A stretch of 64,000 nt of DNA from Polaromonas sp. CG_9.7 (GTDB taxonomy: Bacteria; Pseudomonadota; Gammaproteobacteria; Burkholderiales; Burkholderiaceae_C), in assembly GCF_015752205.1 (NCBI RefSeq), contig NZ_JADOVG010000013.1, positions 55,112 to 119,111 of the forward strand. The letters are read 5' to 3'. The translations under genes were made by a program, and so were the position numbers. Positions within the stretch are counted from its first letter, which is position 1. Each line of letters opens with the position of its first letter. This document shows positions 9,103-20,931 of the stretch, one piece after another. The notes under the pieces are model-generated. The model did not search any database. It had not been told where the DNA came from and worked only from the letters and a program-made list of their open reading frames with translations.

Positions 9103-10497
9103 ATGTTTTCATCTGGAATTTTCCTGCCCGCACTGACGCGCCCACTGTCATTCGCCATGGCGGCGATTGCTCTGGCTTCTTCATCCCTGTATGCGCAATC
9201 CGCTGAAGGCGCTGCGACTGAATTTCCGGCTACCTTGGCCGGTCATGCCGTGATGCCTGCGGCGTCTTTCATCGCGGCGCCTCAGGATGCGCCGCCAGAT
9301 CTGAAAATCAGCGGAAAATTCACCACTGGCAAGCGTGTGGAGGCCGTCGGCACGGTCGAAGGACTGTCGGCCGGGCGTCCCACCGGCATGTCTTTGCCCT
9401 TTAAAGGCCAGCCCCTGCAAGGGCACTCGGGCATCAAGACCATGCCTGACGGCAGCTTTTGGCTGTTGACGGACAACGGGTTTGGCTCTAAGGCCAATTC
9501 GCCCGATGCCATGCTTTACCTGAGCCGCTATGCCGTTGACTTCAAGGGCGGCGCAATGAAGCGGCTGGAAACCATCTTCCTGCACGATCCCGACAAGAAA
9601 GTGCCTTTTCGTATCGTTCACGAAGGCAGCAAAAAACGTTACCTGACCGGCAGCGACTTTGACACCGAAAGCTTCCAGCTGGCGGGTGGCGCCTTGTGGA
9701 TTGGCGACGAATTCGGACCATTCCTGATCAAGACCGACATGAAGGGCAAGGTGCTGGCAGTGTTTGACACGCTGGTCGACGGCAAGGTGGTGCGCTCGCC
9801 CGATCACCCGGCCATGACCACGCCGGGTGCGCCCGGCGGCGCGGTGGATTTCCAGGTGCGCCGTTCCAAGGGCTTTGAAGGCATGGCCGCTTCCAAGGAC
9901 GGCAGCAAGCTTTATGCTTTGCTTGAAGGCGCGCTTTGGGATGCGGGCAGCAAGAGCTATGAAAACCTGCAAGGCAAGGACTATTTGCGCGTGCTGGAGT
10001 TCGACGTGAAAAGCGGGTCGTGGACCGGGCGCCACTGGAAGTACCTGCTGGAGGCTAACAACCACGCGATTGGCGACTTTAATATGATCGACGACACGAC
10101 CGGTCTGATCATCGAGCGTGACAACGGCGAAGGCACGGCCGGCAAGGCCTGTCCCGAAGGCCAGAAGCGCACCGACTGCTTTCACGACATCGCCAAGTTC
10201 AAGCGCGTCTACAAGATCGAGATGAATGAGGCCAACGTCGGCGGCCCGTTGCGAAAAATCGGCTACATCGACCTGATGGCCATCGCCGACCCCGCCAAGC
10301 TGGCGCGTAAACCGCTGAACAACGGCGTGCTGACCTTTCCTTTCTTCACGATTGAAAACGTTGATGTGGTGGACAGCACCCACATCGTGATCGGCAACGA
10401 CAACAACCTGCCATTTTCCAGCAGCCGCGAGCCCAACAAAGCCGACGATAACGAACTGGTGTTGCTGGAAGTCGGCAATTTTCTGAAGGCCAACTAA
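9103..10497 (+). CDS. Exported esterase-like phytase family protein
   Basis: 464 residues from ATG 9103. The signal peptide MFSSGIFLPALTRPLSFAMA... ends near SSLYAQ. The mature part belongs to the 'esterase-like activity of phytase' family, a beta-propeller-like periplasmic or secreted phosphoesterase. Recognisable stretches: GHSGIKTMPDGSFWLLTDNGFGSK, SDFDTESFQLAGGALWIGDEFGPFLIKTD, SKGFEGMAASKDGSKLYALLEG, and VVDSTHIVIGNDNNLPFSS. An in-frame ATG at 9058 would add 15 residues ahead of the signal peptide and seems less likely. It is probably induced for phosphate scavenging, but no Pho box was identified. Confidence 0.87.
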   Translation: MFSSGIFLPALTRPLSFAMAAIALASSSLYAQSAEGAATEFPATLAGHAVMPAASFIAAPQDAPPDLKISGKFTTGKRVEAVGTVEGLSAGRPTGMSLPFKGQPLQGHSGIKTMPDGSFWLLTDNGFGSKANSPDAMLYLSRYAVDFKGGAMKRLETIFLHDPDKKVPFRIVHEGSKKRYLTGSDFDTESFQLAGGALWIGDEFGPFLIKTDMKGKVLAVFDTLVDGKVVRSPDHPAMTTPGAPGGAVDFQVRRSKGFEGMAASKDGSKLYALLEGALWDAGSKSYENLQGKDYLRVLEFDVKSGSWTGRHWKYLLEANNHAIGDFNMIDDTTGLIIERDNGEGTAGKACPEGQKRTDCFHDIAKFKRVYKIEMNEANVGGPLRKIGYIDLMAIADPAKLARKPLNNGVLTFPFFTIENVDVVDSTHIVIGNDNNLPFSSSREPNKADDNELVLLEVGNFLKAN

Positions 10498-10500
10498 CGT

Positions 10501-10545
10501 GCAGGGGAAGAGGGCGATTGCTTGGTAGCAACCCTGCTTTTTTTT
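10501..10545 (+). terminator. Terminator after phytase-like gene
   Basis: GCAGGG (10501-10506) can pair with CCCTGC (10532-10537) across a 25-base loop, followed by a run of eight or nine T. The stem is short, but it sits directly after the stop codon. Confidence 0.55.
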
Positions 10546-10609
10546 GATCGCCGGCGCTGTCGTCGCGGATGGTGGGTCGAGAAGCCTGGCGTCCGTATGG
10601 GCCAGAGGC

Positions 10610-10999
10610 TCAATCCACTACAGCGGCAACTTCCTCGGTATTGAAGTCAGCGGGCATCACGATTTCCAGCATTTCAATATCTTCGCTGTGGCCGACCTCG
10701 CGGTGGCGAATTTCAGGCGGCTGGTAAACGCAGGAACCGGCCTCAAGCCTGACGATGCCCTGGCCTTCGTAGTCAAACTCGATCCAGCCTTTCAGGACGT
10801 AAACCAGCTGGAATGTCGTCTGGTGCCGATGCGGCTGACTGGAGAAATCCGTGCCCGCTGCCGCGCGGATCACATGGGCATCGATGTGTCCGGCTGTCGC
10901 ATGCTTGATGCCAAGATCCCGGTACTCGAAAAAAGACCTAAGCCCCCGCGCAAAGGTCGCGTCCCTGGCATGCGTTACGGTGAATCCAAGCGTTGTCAT
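10610..10999 (-). CDS. Cupin domain protein
   Basis: 129 residues. A small single-domain cupin: the first motif QPHRHQTTFQLVYVLKGWIEF gives the metal-binding His residues and the second is YQPPEIRHREVGHSEDIEMLEIV. AGGAGG directly upstream of ATG 10999 fixes the start; the longer frame to 11140 has no signal. Function unknown: cupins of this size include sugar or amino-acid sensing proteins and small dioxygenases. It lies between the convergent phytase-like gene and prfC, with no operon partner. Confidence 0.83.
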   Translation of the reverse strand: MTTLGFTVTHARDATFARGLRSFFEYRDLGIKHATAGHIDAHVIRAAAGTDFSSQPHRHQTTFQLVYVLKGWIEFDYEGQGIVRLEAGSCVYQPPEIRHREVGHSEDIEMLEIVMPADFNTEEVAAVVD

Positions 11000-11145
11000 G
11001 ATGCCTCCTGGTTGGTGGGCATCCAGCATAGCGCCCCTCCAGGCACCGCGTTTACCGCATTGCGCGCGTTTCCGGATTGCAACTGATCGCGAGCAACCGG
11101 TACACAGCAAGCGGTTGGCATGAAGTTGCCGTTCACCCATCCATA

Positions 11146-11164
11146 AGCTATTAAAATAATAGCT
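11146..11164. repeat. Dispersed AGCTA-type palindrome
   Basis: AGCTATTAAAATAATAGCT lies in the gap between the cupin gene and the end of prfC, 38 bases downstream of the prfC stop. It is the cleanest copy of the family. Confidence 0.75.
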
Positions 11165-11202
11165 GTATAGGCAATCAGAACGTGCGCTAGAGGCCTAAAA
11201 CA

Positions 11203-12819
<1,617 letters not shown>

Positions 12820-12961
12820 AACCGCTGATTATCGGCGAGCCGGCCGGCTTGCCCGGCCTTCCGCCGGCGCGTGTTCCTGATGGCGCCAAACGAAACGGGC
12901 ATCGTGAAAGGAAAAAACGGCGCCGAGTCAGTCCTTTGCGCCTCTGGAAACTGCCTGCTTT

Positions 12962-14896
12962 TCAGCGCCCCGCATGCCGCTCCTGCGCCTTGCCGGCCTG
13001 GCGAACCTGAACCGCATGGTTGCCGCTTTGGATGGCCGTGCCCTCGTTTGCCGTGCCTTCGGTGCTGGCATCCAGCTGGTTGTCATAGTCCAGCATGCTG
13101 GCACCCTGCGCGGCGTCAAGATGCCAGATGCGGATGCGCAGCCGGTCTGCTGCGCCGTCTGCGTTGTGGGCGCTGTTGTTGTGGCTCGCATGACCTCTGT
13201 CGTTTTTGTCATTCCCGTCGTTGCCGGGACCGTCTTTTGTGCCATCGATGAGCGTCACCCTGAATTTATAGCCACTCGCGCCATTGAGGCTGCCGCTGCC
13301 CTGGTACTGCGCGCGAGCGCCCTGGACATTGAGCCAGTCGTAGCCGCTGCTTTCAAAATGCAGCCCCGCACTAGCCAGCTGAAACCGGGTCTGGCTCCTC
13401 GGCTTTTGTCCTGTCTCCTCAGCGCGTATCCGGGTGCTGAAGGTGGCGCGTCCCGCCAGCCCGGGATACGGCCTGTAAGCCCCTGGCGGCGAAGCGATGG
13501 CGAGCCTGGCGCTGGCGAAGCTGTCGCCAGAAGGCTTGAGCAGCACCAACTTCCTGTCGGCATAGCCGAGGATGGCGCCGCCCTCCGAGATCGCTGTCGC
13601 CAAAGTCACCGTCAGCCCGGCAGGCGCTGTCGGAATGCGCGTATTGAGGTCCACCAGGCCCTCGGCTGCCGTCCAGATGAACGCATGCGGGAGCGGACTG
13701 GTTGCGCTGGTGCCGGACGTGCCGACCACCTGGCCCGAGTCATTGAGGTCAGCGGTGGCTGAAGACACGCCGCCAGCCAGTGTGCCGAGGTCAAGCATGC
13801 GGCCGGCGGTGGGTCCTGTGGGGCTCCAGAAGAAGGCATGTCCCAAGGGAGCAGCAGCGGGGTCGGTCCCGTTGGCCGTGTCGGAGTTGCCTACGACCTG
13901 TCCCAGCGCGTTGAGTGCCAAGGCGTCTGAATTCCGGCCGCCGAGCGTGCCCAGATCCTGCATGCCGGCCGCCGCGGTCCATAAAAAGGCATGGTGCCGC
14001 ACTCTGTTTGGTAATCCGCGCAAGGGTCCGAACTCGATGTTGGAACTGCCTGCGACCTGGCCCTCGTCATTCAGGGCCGTAGCGCTGCTGACGTCCCCGC
14101 GCCCCAGTGTGCCGAGGTCGCGAATGCCGCTCCCAGGCGTCCACAGAAAAGCATGTGACGGCAAACCCGCTAGGGGGTTCCCGAAGGTGCTGAACGCGCC
14201 GCCGGTCACCTGGCCCAGGGCATTCACATGATTGGCTGACACAGGGAAGAAACCGGGAATCGGCAGCGTGCTCAGATCGAGCATCCCAAGCCCTTCGGTC
14301 CACACGAAGGGATGAGATGAGAACTGCCCGCTGACGACCGGTTCGATGTGTTCGGTGACGCCTGCCACCTGTCCCGCCGCATTGATGGCTCGCGCGGTGG
14401 AACTGCCGCCGGCCGGCGCCCCGAGATCGATGACGGCGGGAGTGGTGCGGCCGGCCGTAGTCCAGCGCAGGGCATGCGCGGGGCTCGTGGTGGTGTAGCC
14501 GGCGATCTGCGCCGCATCGTTGATGGCGGCCATGTAGCCCAGTCCCAGGTCCTGGATGGCTCGGCCGTTGTAGAGCAGCGCGTGTGGCCCGTCTGGGCGA
14601 AGGCTAGTGAAGGCGACCTGGCCGGAGGCGTTGATGCTTTCAAGCGGTGCCATGGCGGGATCGGCTTCGAGCATCACCACGTCGTAAGTCGCCGCGACGA
14701 AGGGCACCGGCTCGACCAACCCGTTGACCTGCATCGCGTCCACTGTATTGAGACCTGCCTGGGATGCATTGACCGCATCATCGCTGCCGCCTCCGCCTCC
14801 GCCTCCGCCTCCGCCACAGGCTGCCAGGGCCACCAGACATTGAACAAGCCCTGTTCGCCATGCGACCCTGGCGTAAGGTGTGATTGCATGCTTCAT
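12962..14896 (-). CDS. HAF-repeat lipoprotein with poly-glycine linker
   Basis: 644 residues. Signal peptide with lipobox LAAC, followed by ten consecutive glycines and SDD, a common linker of outer-membrane lipoproteins. Residues about 60-460 hold repeated HAF units ('HAF...W..G.G..DLGTLGG..S.A..LN..GQVVG'), for example HAFLWTAAAGMQDLGTLGG and HAFFWSPTG...MLDLGTLAGG. The C-terminal part (GLHFESSGYDWLNVQGARAQYQG, then FRVTLIDG and RIRIWHLD) resembles the post-COAP-1 domain. GGAGGT lies just upstream of ATG 14896. The poly-Gly tract is encoded by a repeated CCTCCG hexamer on the plus strand. Function unknown; probably surface-exposed. Confidence 0.85.
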   Translation of the reverse strand: MKHAITPYARVAWRTGLVQCLVALAACGGGGGGGGGGSDDAVNASQAGLNTVDAMQVNGLVEPVPFVAATYDVVMLEADPAMAPLESINASGQVAFTSLRPDGPHALLYNGRAIQDLGLGYMAAINDAAQIAGYTTTSPAHALRWTTAGRTTPAVIDLGAPAGGSSTARAINAAGQVAGVTEHIEPVVSGQFSSHPFVWTEGLGMLDLSTLPIPGFFPVSANHVNALGQVTGGAFSTFGNPLAGLPSHAFLWTPGSGIRDLGTLGRGDVSSATALNDEGQVAGSSNIEFGPLRGLPNRVRHHAFLWTAAAGMQDLGTLGGRNSDALALNALGQVVGNSDTANGTDPAAAPLGHAFFWSPTGPTAGRMLDLGTLAGGVSSATADLNDSGQVVGTSGTSATSPLPHAFIWTAAEGLVDLNTRIPTAPAGLTVTLATAISEGGAILGYADRKLVLLKPSGDSFASARLAIASPPGAYRPYPGLAGRATFSTRIRAEETGQKPRSQTRFQLASAGLHFESSGYDWLNVQGARAQYQGSGSLNGASGYKFRVTLIDGTKDGPGNDGNDKNDRGHASHNNSAHNADGAADRLRIRIWHLDAAQGASMLDYDNQLDASTEGTANEGTAIQSGNHAVQVRQAGKAQERHAGR

Positions 14897-15213
14897 GGCG
14901 CACCTCCTTTTGCATCGTCTGCTCGGTCATCGCAGGGCTGAGAGCGCTTCAACACATGGGGGCATACACGGGTCTGTTGACCTGCCGCCCTGTCCGCAGT
15001 GGCATGGCGCAGACAAAGCTCTGAAATCTCATGATAGGCCGCTGCTCCCAGCAAGCAAGCTGTGCAGTCTGTAAGAATTGTTTTCTGTTGCGCGTACGAG
15101 CTGGCGGTGTCTGGTCCCTTAACGCACGTGCCACGGCGCCATGCGCTTTGATGACACGCCCGGCGCCTTCTTCGGCCACTGGGCGCAGCAGGCCCGAAGG
15201 GGCTGCAGGCCGG
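14897..15213. other. Intergenic stretch, no gene seen
   Basis: 317 bases between the HAF lipoprotein start and the end of the DUF1653 gene. It should hold the HAF gene promoter on the minus strand. I see a Shine-Dalgarno at 14901-14906, but no convincing promoter, hairpin or small coding frame. Confidence 0.5.
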
Positions 15214-15456
15214 CTAATCCGGCTCGCGCAGGAAACGCGGCTGGCGAACGCCGCCGATCACCACTTCCTCTTGGAACATCGCCGCCGGCCGCACCCACAG
15301 GCCGCGCTCTCCGTACAGCGCACGGTACAGCGTCATCGGCTCCAGGGTTTCACTGTGGCGCACCGTACCGATGACTTCGTAAGGCAGGTCTTTATAGTGG
15401 CGGTAAAGTCCGGGCGGGGTTTCAATCAGCGGCGGCAAAGAATCTGGCATGGGCAA
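15214..15456 (-). CDS. DUF1653 domain protein
   Basis: 80 residues, made almost entirely of one DUF1653 domain: PPGLYRHYKDLPYEVIGTVRHSE, EPMTLYRALYGERGLWVRPAAMF, and a final RQPRFLRE. Function unknown; a small cytoplasmic beta protein family found widely. It is divergent from the adjacent rRNA methyltransferase gene, with 33 bases between starts. Confidence 0.85.
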   Translation of the reverse strand: MPMPDSLPPLIETPPGLYRHYKDLPYEVIGTVRHSETLEPMTLYRALYGERGLWVRPAAMFQEEVVIGGVRQPRFLREPD

Positions 15457-15489
15457 TCAACAGGCAAGAGAAGCTGGGACAATAGGGGC

Positions 15490-16743
15490 ATGCATCCTAA
15501 CGCCTTACTCGACTGTTGTACCGAGCTTCTCAAGCAGGTTCTTAAATTTGACCACCCCGCCGACATGGTGGTGTCACGCTATTTCCGCGAAATGCGGCTG
15601 GGTCCGCGTGAACGTGCCACCGTGGCAGAAACCATCTATGGCGTGCTGCGCAAGAAAAACCTTTACGTCTACATGGCCCAGCACGGCTACGGCGTGCCCG
15701 AGCGGCGCCTGGCTATCCTGGGCTTTGCCGCGCCGCGCGACTTCCTGAGCGGCGCGCTGACCGACCAAGAGCAAGACTGGCTGTCGCGCTGCGACCAGGT
15801 CAAGCCGGCAGACCTGATGGAGTTGCACCGCCACAACCTGCCGCAGTGGCTGGTCGAGCCGCTCAAAGCGCAGCTGGGAGACGATTTCTGGCCGCTGGTC
15901 GAAAGCCTGAACACGCAGGCCGGGCTCGACCTGCGCGTCAACACCTTGAAGGATAAACGGGCTGATGTGCAGAAGGAGCTTGCGCGAGCAGCTATTAAAA
16001 CCGTAGCAACGCCGTATTCACCCTGGGGCTTGCGCTTGACCGACAAGCCCCAGCTGGCGAATGTGGACGCCTTCAAGCGCGGTGCCATTGAAGTGCAGGA
16101 CGAAGGCTCGCAGTTGCTGGCGCTGCTGGTCGATGCCAAGCGTGGCGAGATGGTGGTGGACTTTTGCGCCGGTGCCGGTGGCAAGACCCTGGCGCTGGGC
16201 GCGTCCATGCGCACCACCGGCCGTTTGTATGCGTTTGACACGTCGGCGCACCGGCTGGCCGCGCTCAAGCCGCGCCTGGCGCGCAGTGGCCTGTCGAACG
16301 TGCATCCGGTGGCGATTGCGCATGAACGCGACGACCGCATCAAGCGGCTGGCCGGCAAGATCGACCGGGTGCTGGTCGATGCGCCGTGTTCGGGCCTGGG
16401 CACGCTGCGGCGCAACCCGGACCTGAAATGGCGCCATAACCCGAAGGCGATTGAAGAGTTGACCGCCAAGCAGACCGCCATTTTGCAGAGCGCCGCGCGT
16501 CTGGTGAAGCCGGGCGGACGGCTGGTGTATGCCACCTGCAGCATCCTGCGCGAGGAAAACGAGGCCATTGCCGAGGCCTTCAGCGTTGCGAATCCTGACT
16601 TTCAGGTGCTCGAAGCCGCGCCCCTGCTGACGCACATGGGCGTCGAGCATGCCGAAAAACTCTGCCGGGGTCCGTACCTGCGGCTCTGGCCCTATCTGCA
16701 CCAGACCGACGGATTTTTTGCGGCGGTCTGGCAAAAGGTCTGA
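15490..16743 (+). CDS. rsmB: RsmB/NOP-family 16S rRNA (cytosine-5) methyltransferase
   Basis: 417 residues from ATG 15490. The N-terminal NusB-like helical part is followed by the Rossmann methyltransferase: SAM site VVDFCAGAGGKTLALG, DAPCSGLGTLRRNPDLKW with one catalytic Cys, and LVYATCSILREENE with the second (TCS motif). These fit the m5C RNA methyltransferase mechanism. The first codon has no Shine-Dalgarno; GACAAT at 15478-15483 ends 6 bases before it, suggesting leaderless transcription. Part of the sequence near 15990 (RAAIKTVAT) is encoded by a dispersed repeat. The exact target cytosine is inferred; the gene could also be called an RsmB-like paralogue. Confidence 0.88.
   Translation: MHPNALLDCCTELLKQVLKFDHPADMVVSRYFREMRLGPRERATVAETIYGVLRKKNLYVYMAQHGYGVPERRLAILGFAAPRDFLSGALTDQEQDWLSRCDQVKPADLMELHRHNLPQWLVEPLKAQLGDDFWPLVESLNTQAGLDLRVNTLKDKRADVQKELARAAIKTVATPYSPWGLRLTDKPQLANVDAFKRGAIEVQDEGSQLLALLVDAKRGEMVVDFCAGAGGKTLALGASMRTTGRLYAFDTSAHRLAALKPRLARSGLSNVHPVAIAHERDDRIKRLAGKIDRVLVDAPCSGLGTLRRNPDLKWRHNPKAIEELTAKQTAILQSAARLVKPGGRLVYATCSILREENEAIAEAFSVANPDFQVLEAAPLLTHMGVEHAEKLCRGPYLRLWPYLHQTDGFFAAVWQKV
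15990..16008 (+). repeat. Dispersed AGCTA-type repeat inside rsmB
   Basis: AGCTATTAAAACCGTAGCA, preceded by TTGCGCGAGC. It lies in frame in the methyltransferase gene and encodes AIKTVA. Confidence 0.65.
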
Positions 16744-16843
16744 AGCGGCATCCGCCTGCAAAATCTATGAGCAAGCCGAACTGGCCTTATTGCTGAAGCC
16801 GGTTTACCGATGCTGCGGCCGTTGCTTGCACGTTGAAGGGTCT

Positions 16844-16871
16844 TTGTAATTAAGGCCCATCAATTTATAAT
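16844..16871 (+). promoter_or_regulatory. Sigma-70 type promoter for the desaturase gene
   Basis: TTGTAA (16844-16849), a 16-base spacer, and TATAAT (16866-16871) give a consensus -10 and fair -35, about 76 bases before the chosen start codon. Confidence 0.55.
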
Positions 16872-16947
16872 CGAAGGTTGTCTGGCGCCACCCTTGGAGA
16901 CAAGCCCTGAATACGTGGCGGTCCTGGACTCATCCCAAAGGACTTTT

Positions 16948-18147
16948 ATGTTTTTGTTCGATGCCGCCCTCGATTGGCTGGCAAACGGCCTGCTGGCAGC
17001 AAGCTGGTGGCAAATCGTGCTTTACGCGCTGGTGACGACCCACATCACCATTGTCAGCGTGACTTTGTACCTGCACCGTCATCAGGCGCATCGTTCGCTG
17101 GACCTGCATGCCATTCCTGCGCACTTTTTCCGCTTGTGGCTATGGCTGGCCACGGGCCAGGTCACCAAGGAATGGGTCGGCGTACATCGCAAGCACCATG
17201 CCAAATGCGAGACCATGGAAGACCCGCACAGCCCGCAGGCCCATGGCATCAAGACTGTGCTGTTCACCGGTGCCGAGTTGTACCGGGCCGAGACAAAAAA
17301 CCTGGAAACCATCACCAAATACGGTCGTGGCACCCCCGATGACTGGATTGAGCGCAATCTCTACACCCGCTACAGCTGGCAAGGCGTTGGCCTGATGCTG
17401 GTCATCAACTTGGCACTGTTCGGTGTTGCCGGGCTGAGCGTGTGGGCGGTGCAGATGATGTGGATTCCCATCACGGCGGCGGGCATCATCAACGGCATTG
17501 GCCACTATTGGGGTTACCGCAATTTCGAGGCGTCCGATGCCAGTACCAATGTGTCGCCCTGGGGCATCATCATTGGCGGCGAAGAGCTGCACAACAACCA
17601 CCACACCTACCCCACGTCTGCCAAGTTCTCGGTCAAGCCGTATGAGTTCGACATTGGCTGGGGCTACATCCGCGCCATGGAAATGGTCGGTCTGGCTGCT
17701 GTGAAAAAAGTGCCACCTCGGCTCAAGCTGGGCGTCGTCCAGCCTTTGGCCGACGAGCGGACGCTCGAAGCCCTGATTGTCCACCGCTATGAGGTCATGG
17801 CCGGTTATGCCCGCGAACTGCGCCGCGCCGGCGAGGTTGAAATTGCCTTGCTGAAAGCCAAAAAAGCCGATGTTTCGATGCTGAAGCTGGCCAATCGCTG
17901 GCTGCACCGCGATGAAGACAAGGTGCCGCCAGCCGTCAGGCCTCAGGTGGCGCAAGCCCGTGCGGACTATCCGGTGCTCGACAAGATGGTCACCATGCGC
18001 GAGGAGTTGCGCCAGTTGTGGCTGAGCACCTCCGCGTCGCGCGAGCAACTTGCTGCGGACCTGCAGGCCTGGTGCCATCGGGCCGAAGAAAGCGGCATTG
18101 CTGCGCTGCGCGAATTTTCGATGAAATTGCGTTCTGCCCGCGCCTGA
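16948..18147 (+). CDS. Membrane fatty acid desaturase (acyl-CoA/DesA type)
   Basis: 399 residues. Integral-membrane di-iron desaturase introducing a double bond (probably delta-9) into acyl chains. The three histidine boxes are HRHQAHR near residue 46, HRKHHAK near 81, and HNNHHT near 214. Hydrophobic segments lie at about 18-45, 62-75 and 150-195. After residue 270 there is a roughly 130-residue hydrophilic helical extension of unknown role. ATG 16948 is preceded by AAAGGA, favouring it over the upstream in-frame codon at 16894. Promoter upstream and terminator downstream: a single-gene unit. Possibly cold-responsive, but that is not shown by the sequence. Confidence 0.9.
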   Translation: MFLFDAALDWLANGLLAASWWQIVLYALVTTHITIVSVTLYLHRHQAHRSLDLHAIPAHFFRLWLWLATGQVTKEWVGVHRKHHAKCETMEDPHSPQAHGIKTVLFTGAELYRAETKNLETITKYGRGTPDDWIERNLYTRYSWQGVGLMLVINLALFGVAGLSVWAVQMMWIPITAAGIINGIGHYWGYRNFEASDASTNVSPWGIIIGGEELHNNHHTYPTSAKFSVKPYEFDIGWGYIRAMEMVGLAAVKKVPPRLKLGVVQPLADERTLEALIVHRYEVMAGYARELRRAGEVEIALLKAKKADVSMLKLANRWLHRDEDKVPPAVRPQVAQARADYPVLDKMVTMREELRQLWLSTSASREQLAADLQAWCHRAEESGIAALREFSMKLRSARA

Positions 18148-18180
18148 GCTATTTCGCATAGACTTTTTTTGACCAACAGG

Positions 18181-18219
18181 AAAGCCGCTGGAGCGAGCCA
18201 TCGCTGCAGCGGCTTTTTT
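18181..18219 (+). terminator. Terminator after the desaturase
   Basis: AAAGCCGCTG (18181-18190) pairs perfectly with CAGCGGCTTT (18207-18216), followed by T residues. Confidence 0.85.
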
Positions 18220-18391
18220 GTGACCACTTGATTCATTGAATCTGTTTACCGCCTCTCGTGTCGCTGCAGATTCTTCAGCAATCCATGAACCATGAACTTC
18301 GGCGACGGATGGCAACGGGCGCCGGCAAGGCGAAGCCGCATTATCGGTATATGTTTTTATGATCAGGGGCTAAATGAATCATTTCGGGCAT

Positions 18392-18425
18392 AAAAAAACC
18401 CGCTGTGATGACAGCGGGTTTTTTT
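18392..18425 (-). terminator. Symmetric terminator of the rpmB-rpmG operon
   Basis: Seven A, ACCCGCTGT-type arm, GATG loop, matching arm and seven T: a 15-base perfect stem at 18392-18406/18411-18425. It can work on both strands; on the minus strand it ends the ribosomal protein operon. Confidence 0.88.
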
Positions 18426-18463
18426 GGCAACACCCGAAGACGTTGCACAAGCATCAAACTGAA

Positions 18464-18631
18464 TTATTTCAGTTTCATTTCCTTGTATTCCACATGCTTG
18501 CGTGCCTTGGGATCAAATTTCATGATCAGCATTTTTTCAGGTGTGGTCTTCTTGTTCTTGTCGGTCGTGTAGAAGTGACCGGTGCCAGCTGTTGATTGCA
18601 GCTTGATTTTTTCGCGTCCGCCTTTAGCCAT
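18464..18631 (-). CDS. rpmG: 50S ribosomal protein L33
   Basis: 55 residues read from ATG 18631: [20 protein letters not shown] and so on to [10 protein letters not shown]. The features typical of L33 ([23 protein letters not shown]) are all present. It lies 11 bases downstream of rpmB, the standard rpmB-rpmG pair, with a strong terminator after it. The cysteine pairs of zinc-type L33 are absent, so this is the zinc-free form. Confidence 0.96.
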   Translation of the reverse strand: MAKGGREKIKLQSTAGTGHFYTTDKNKKTTPEKMLIMKFDPKARKHVEYKEMKLK

Positions 18632-18642
18632 GGTAGTTCTCC

Positions 18643-18876
18643 TTAAACTTCACCGCGGGCACGAAGGTCCACCAGGACTGCATCGATGCCGTTTTTGTCA
18701 ATCAAGCGCAGACCGGCTGCGGTGATGCGAAGGCGCAAGAAGCGCTTTTCGCTTTCAACCCAGATACGGCGGTACTGCAGATTGGGCATGAACCGACGCT
18801 TGGTTTTGTTGTTTGCGTGAGAAACATTGTTTCCCACCATCGGGCCTTTGCCCGTTACCTGACAGACGCGTGCCAT
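18643..18876 (-). CDS. rpmB: 50S ribosomal protein L28
   Basis: 77 residues, normal for L28. It starts [20 protein letters not shown], followed by [22 protein letters not shown] and the C-terminal [16 protein letters not shown]. First gene of the rpmB-rpmG operon; a possible -10 box lies about 95 bases upstream. Confidence 0.98.
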   Translation of the reverse strand: MARVCQVTGKGPMVGNNVSHANNKTKRRFMPNLQYRRIWVESEKRFLRLRITAAGLRLIDKNGIDAVLVDLRARGEV

Positions 18877-18970
18877 GAGCGCACTCTCCGTAAAAAATTA
18901 GAAATAGGATGCTGAAAAACCCGATGGGCCTGTGCTGGACAGACCCTACGAATGCTCAGCTAAGCCATAA

Positions 18971-18976
18971 ATTATA
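18971..18976 (-). promoter_or_regulatory. Possible -10 box for rpmB-rpmG
   Basis: On the minus strand TATAAT is found here, with only a weak TTGGGT hexamer 16 bases upstream. AT-rich context supports a promoter, but the -35 is poor. Confidence 0.4.
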
Positions 18977-19058
18977 GCTTGAAAACAAAATTACCCAAAG
19001 TCTGATGGTTTGGCTGCCCGGTAAATGCGTCCGGGCGCCATGCGTTGGAAGACCGGAT

Positions 19059-20854
<1,796 letters not shown>

Positions 20855-20931
20855 CCGGACGCGCTTACAGTCAGAGACTGTTCCCCGAACCCAAAGCTTC
20901 GCCCAACTGCGTTAAGCTTCAAGACCCGTTT

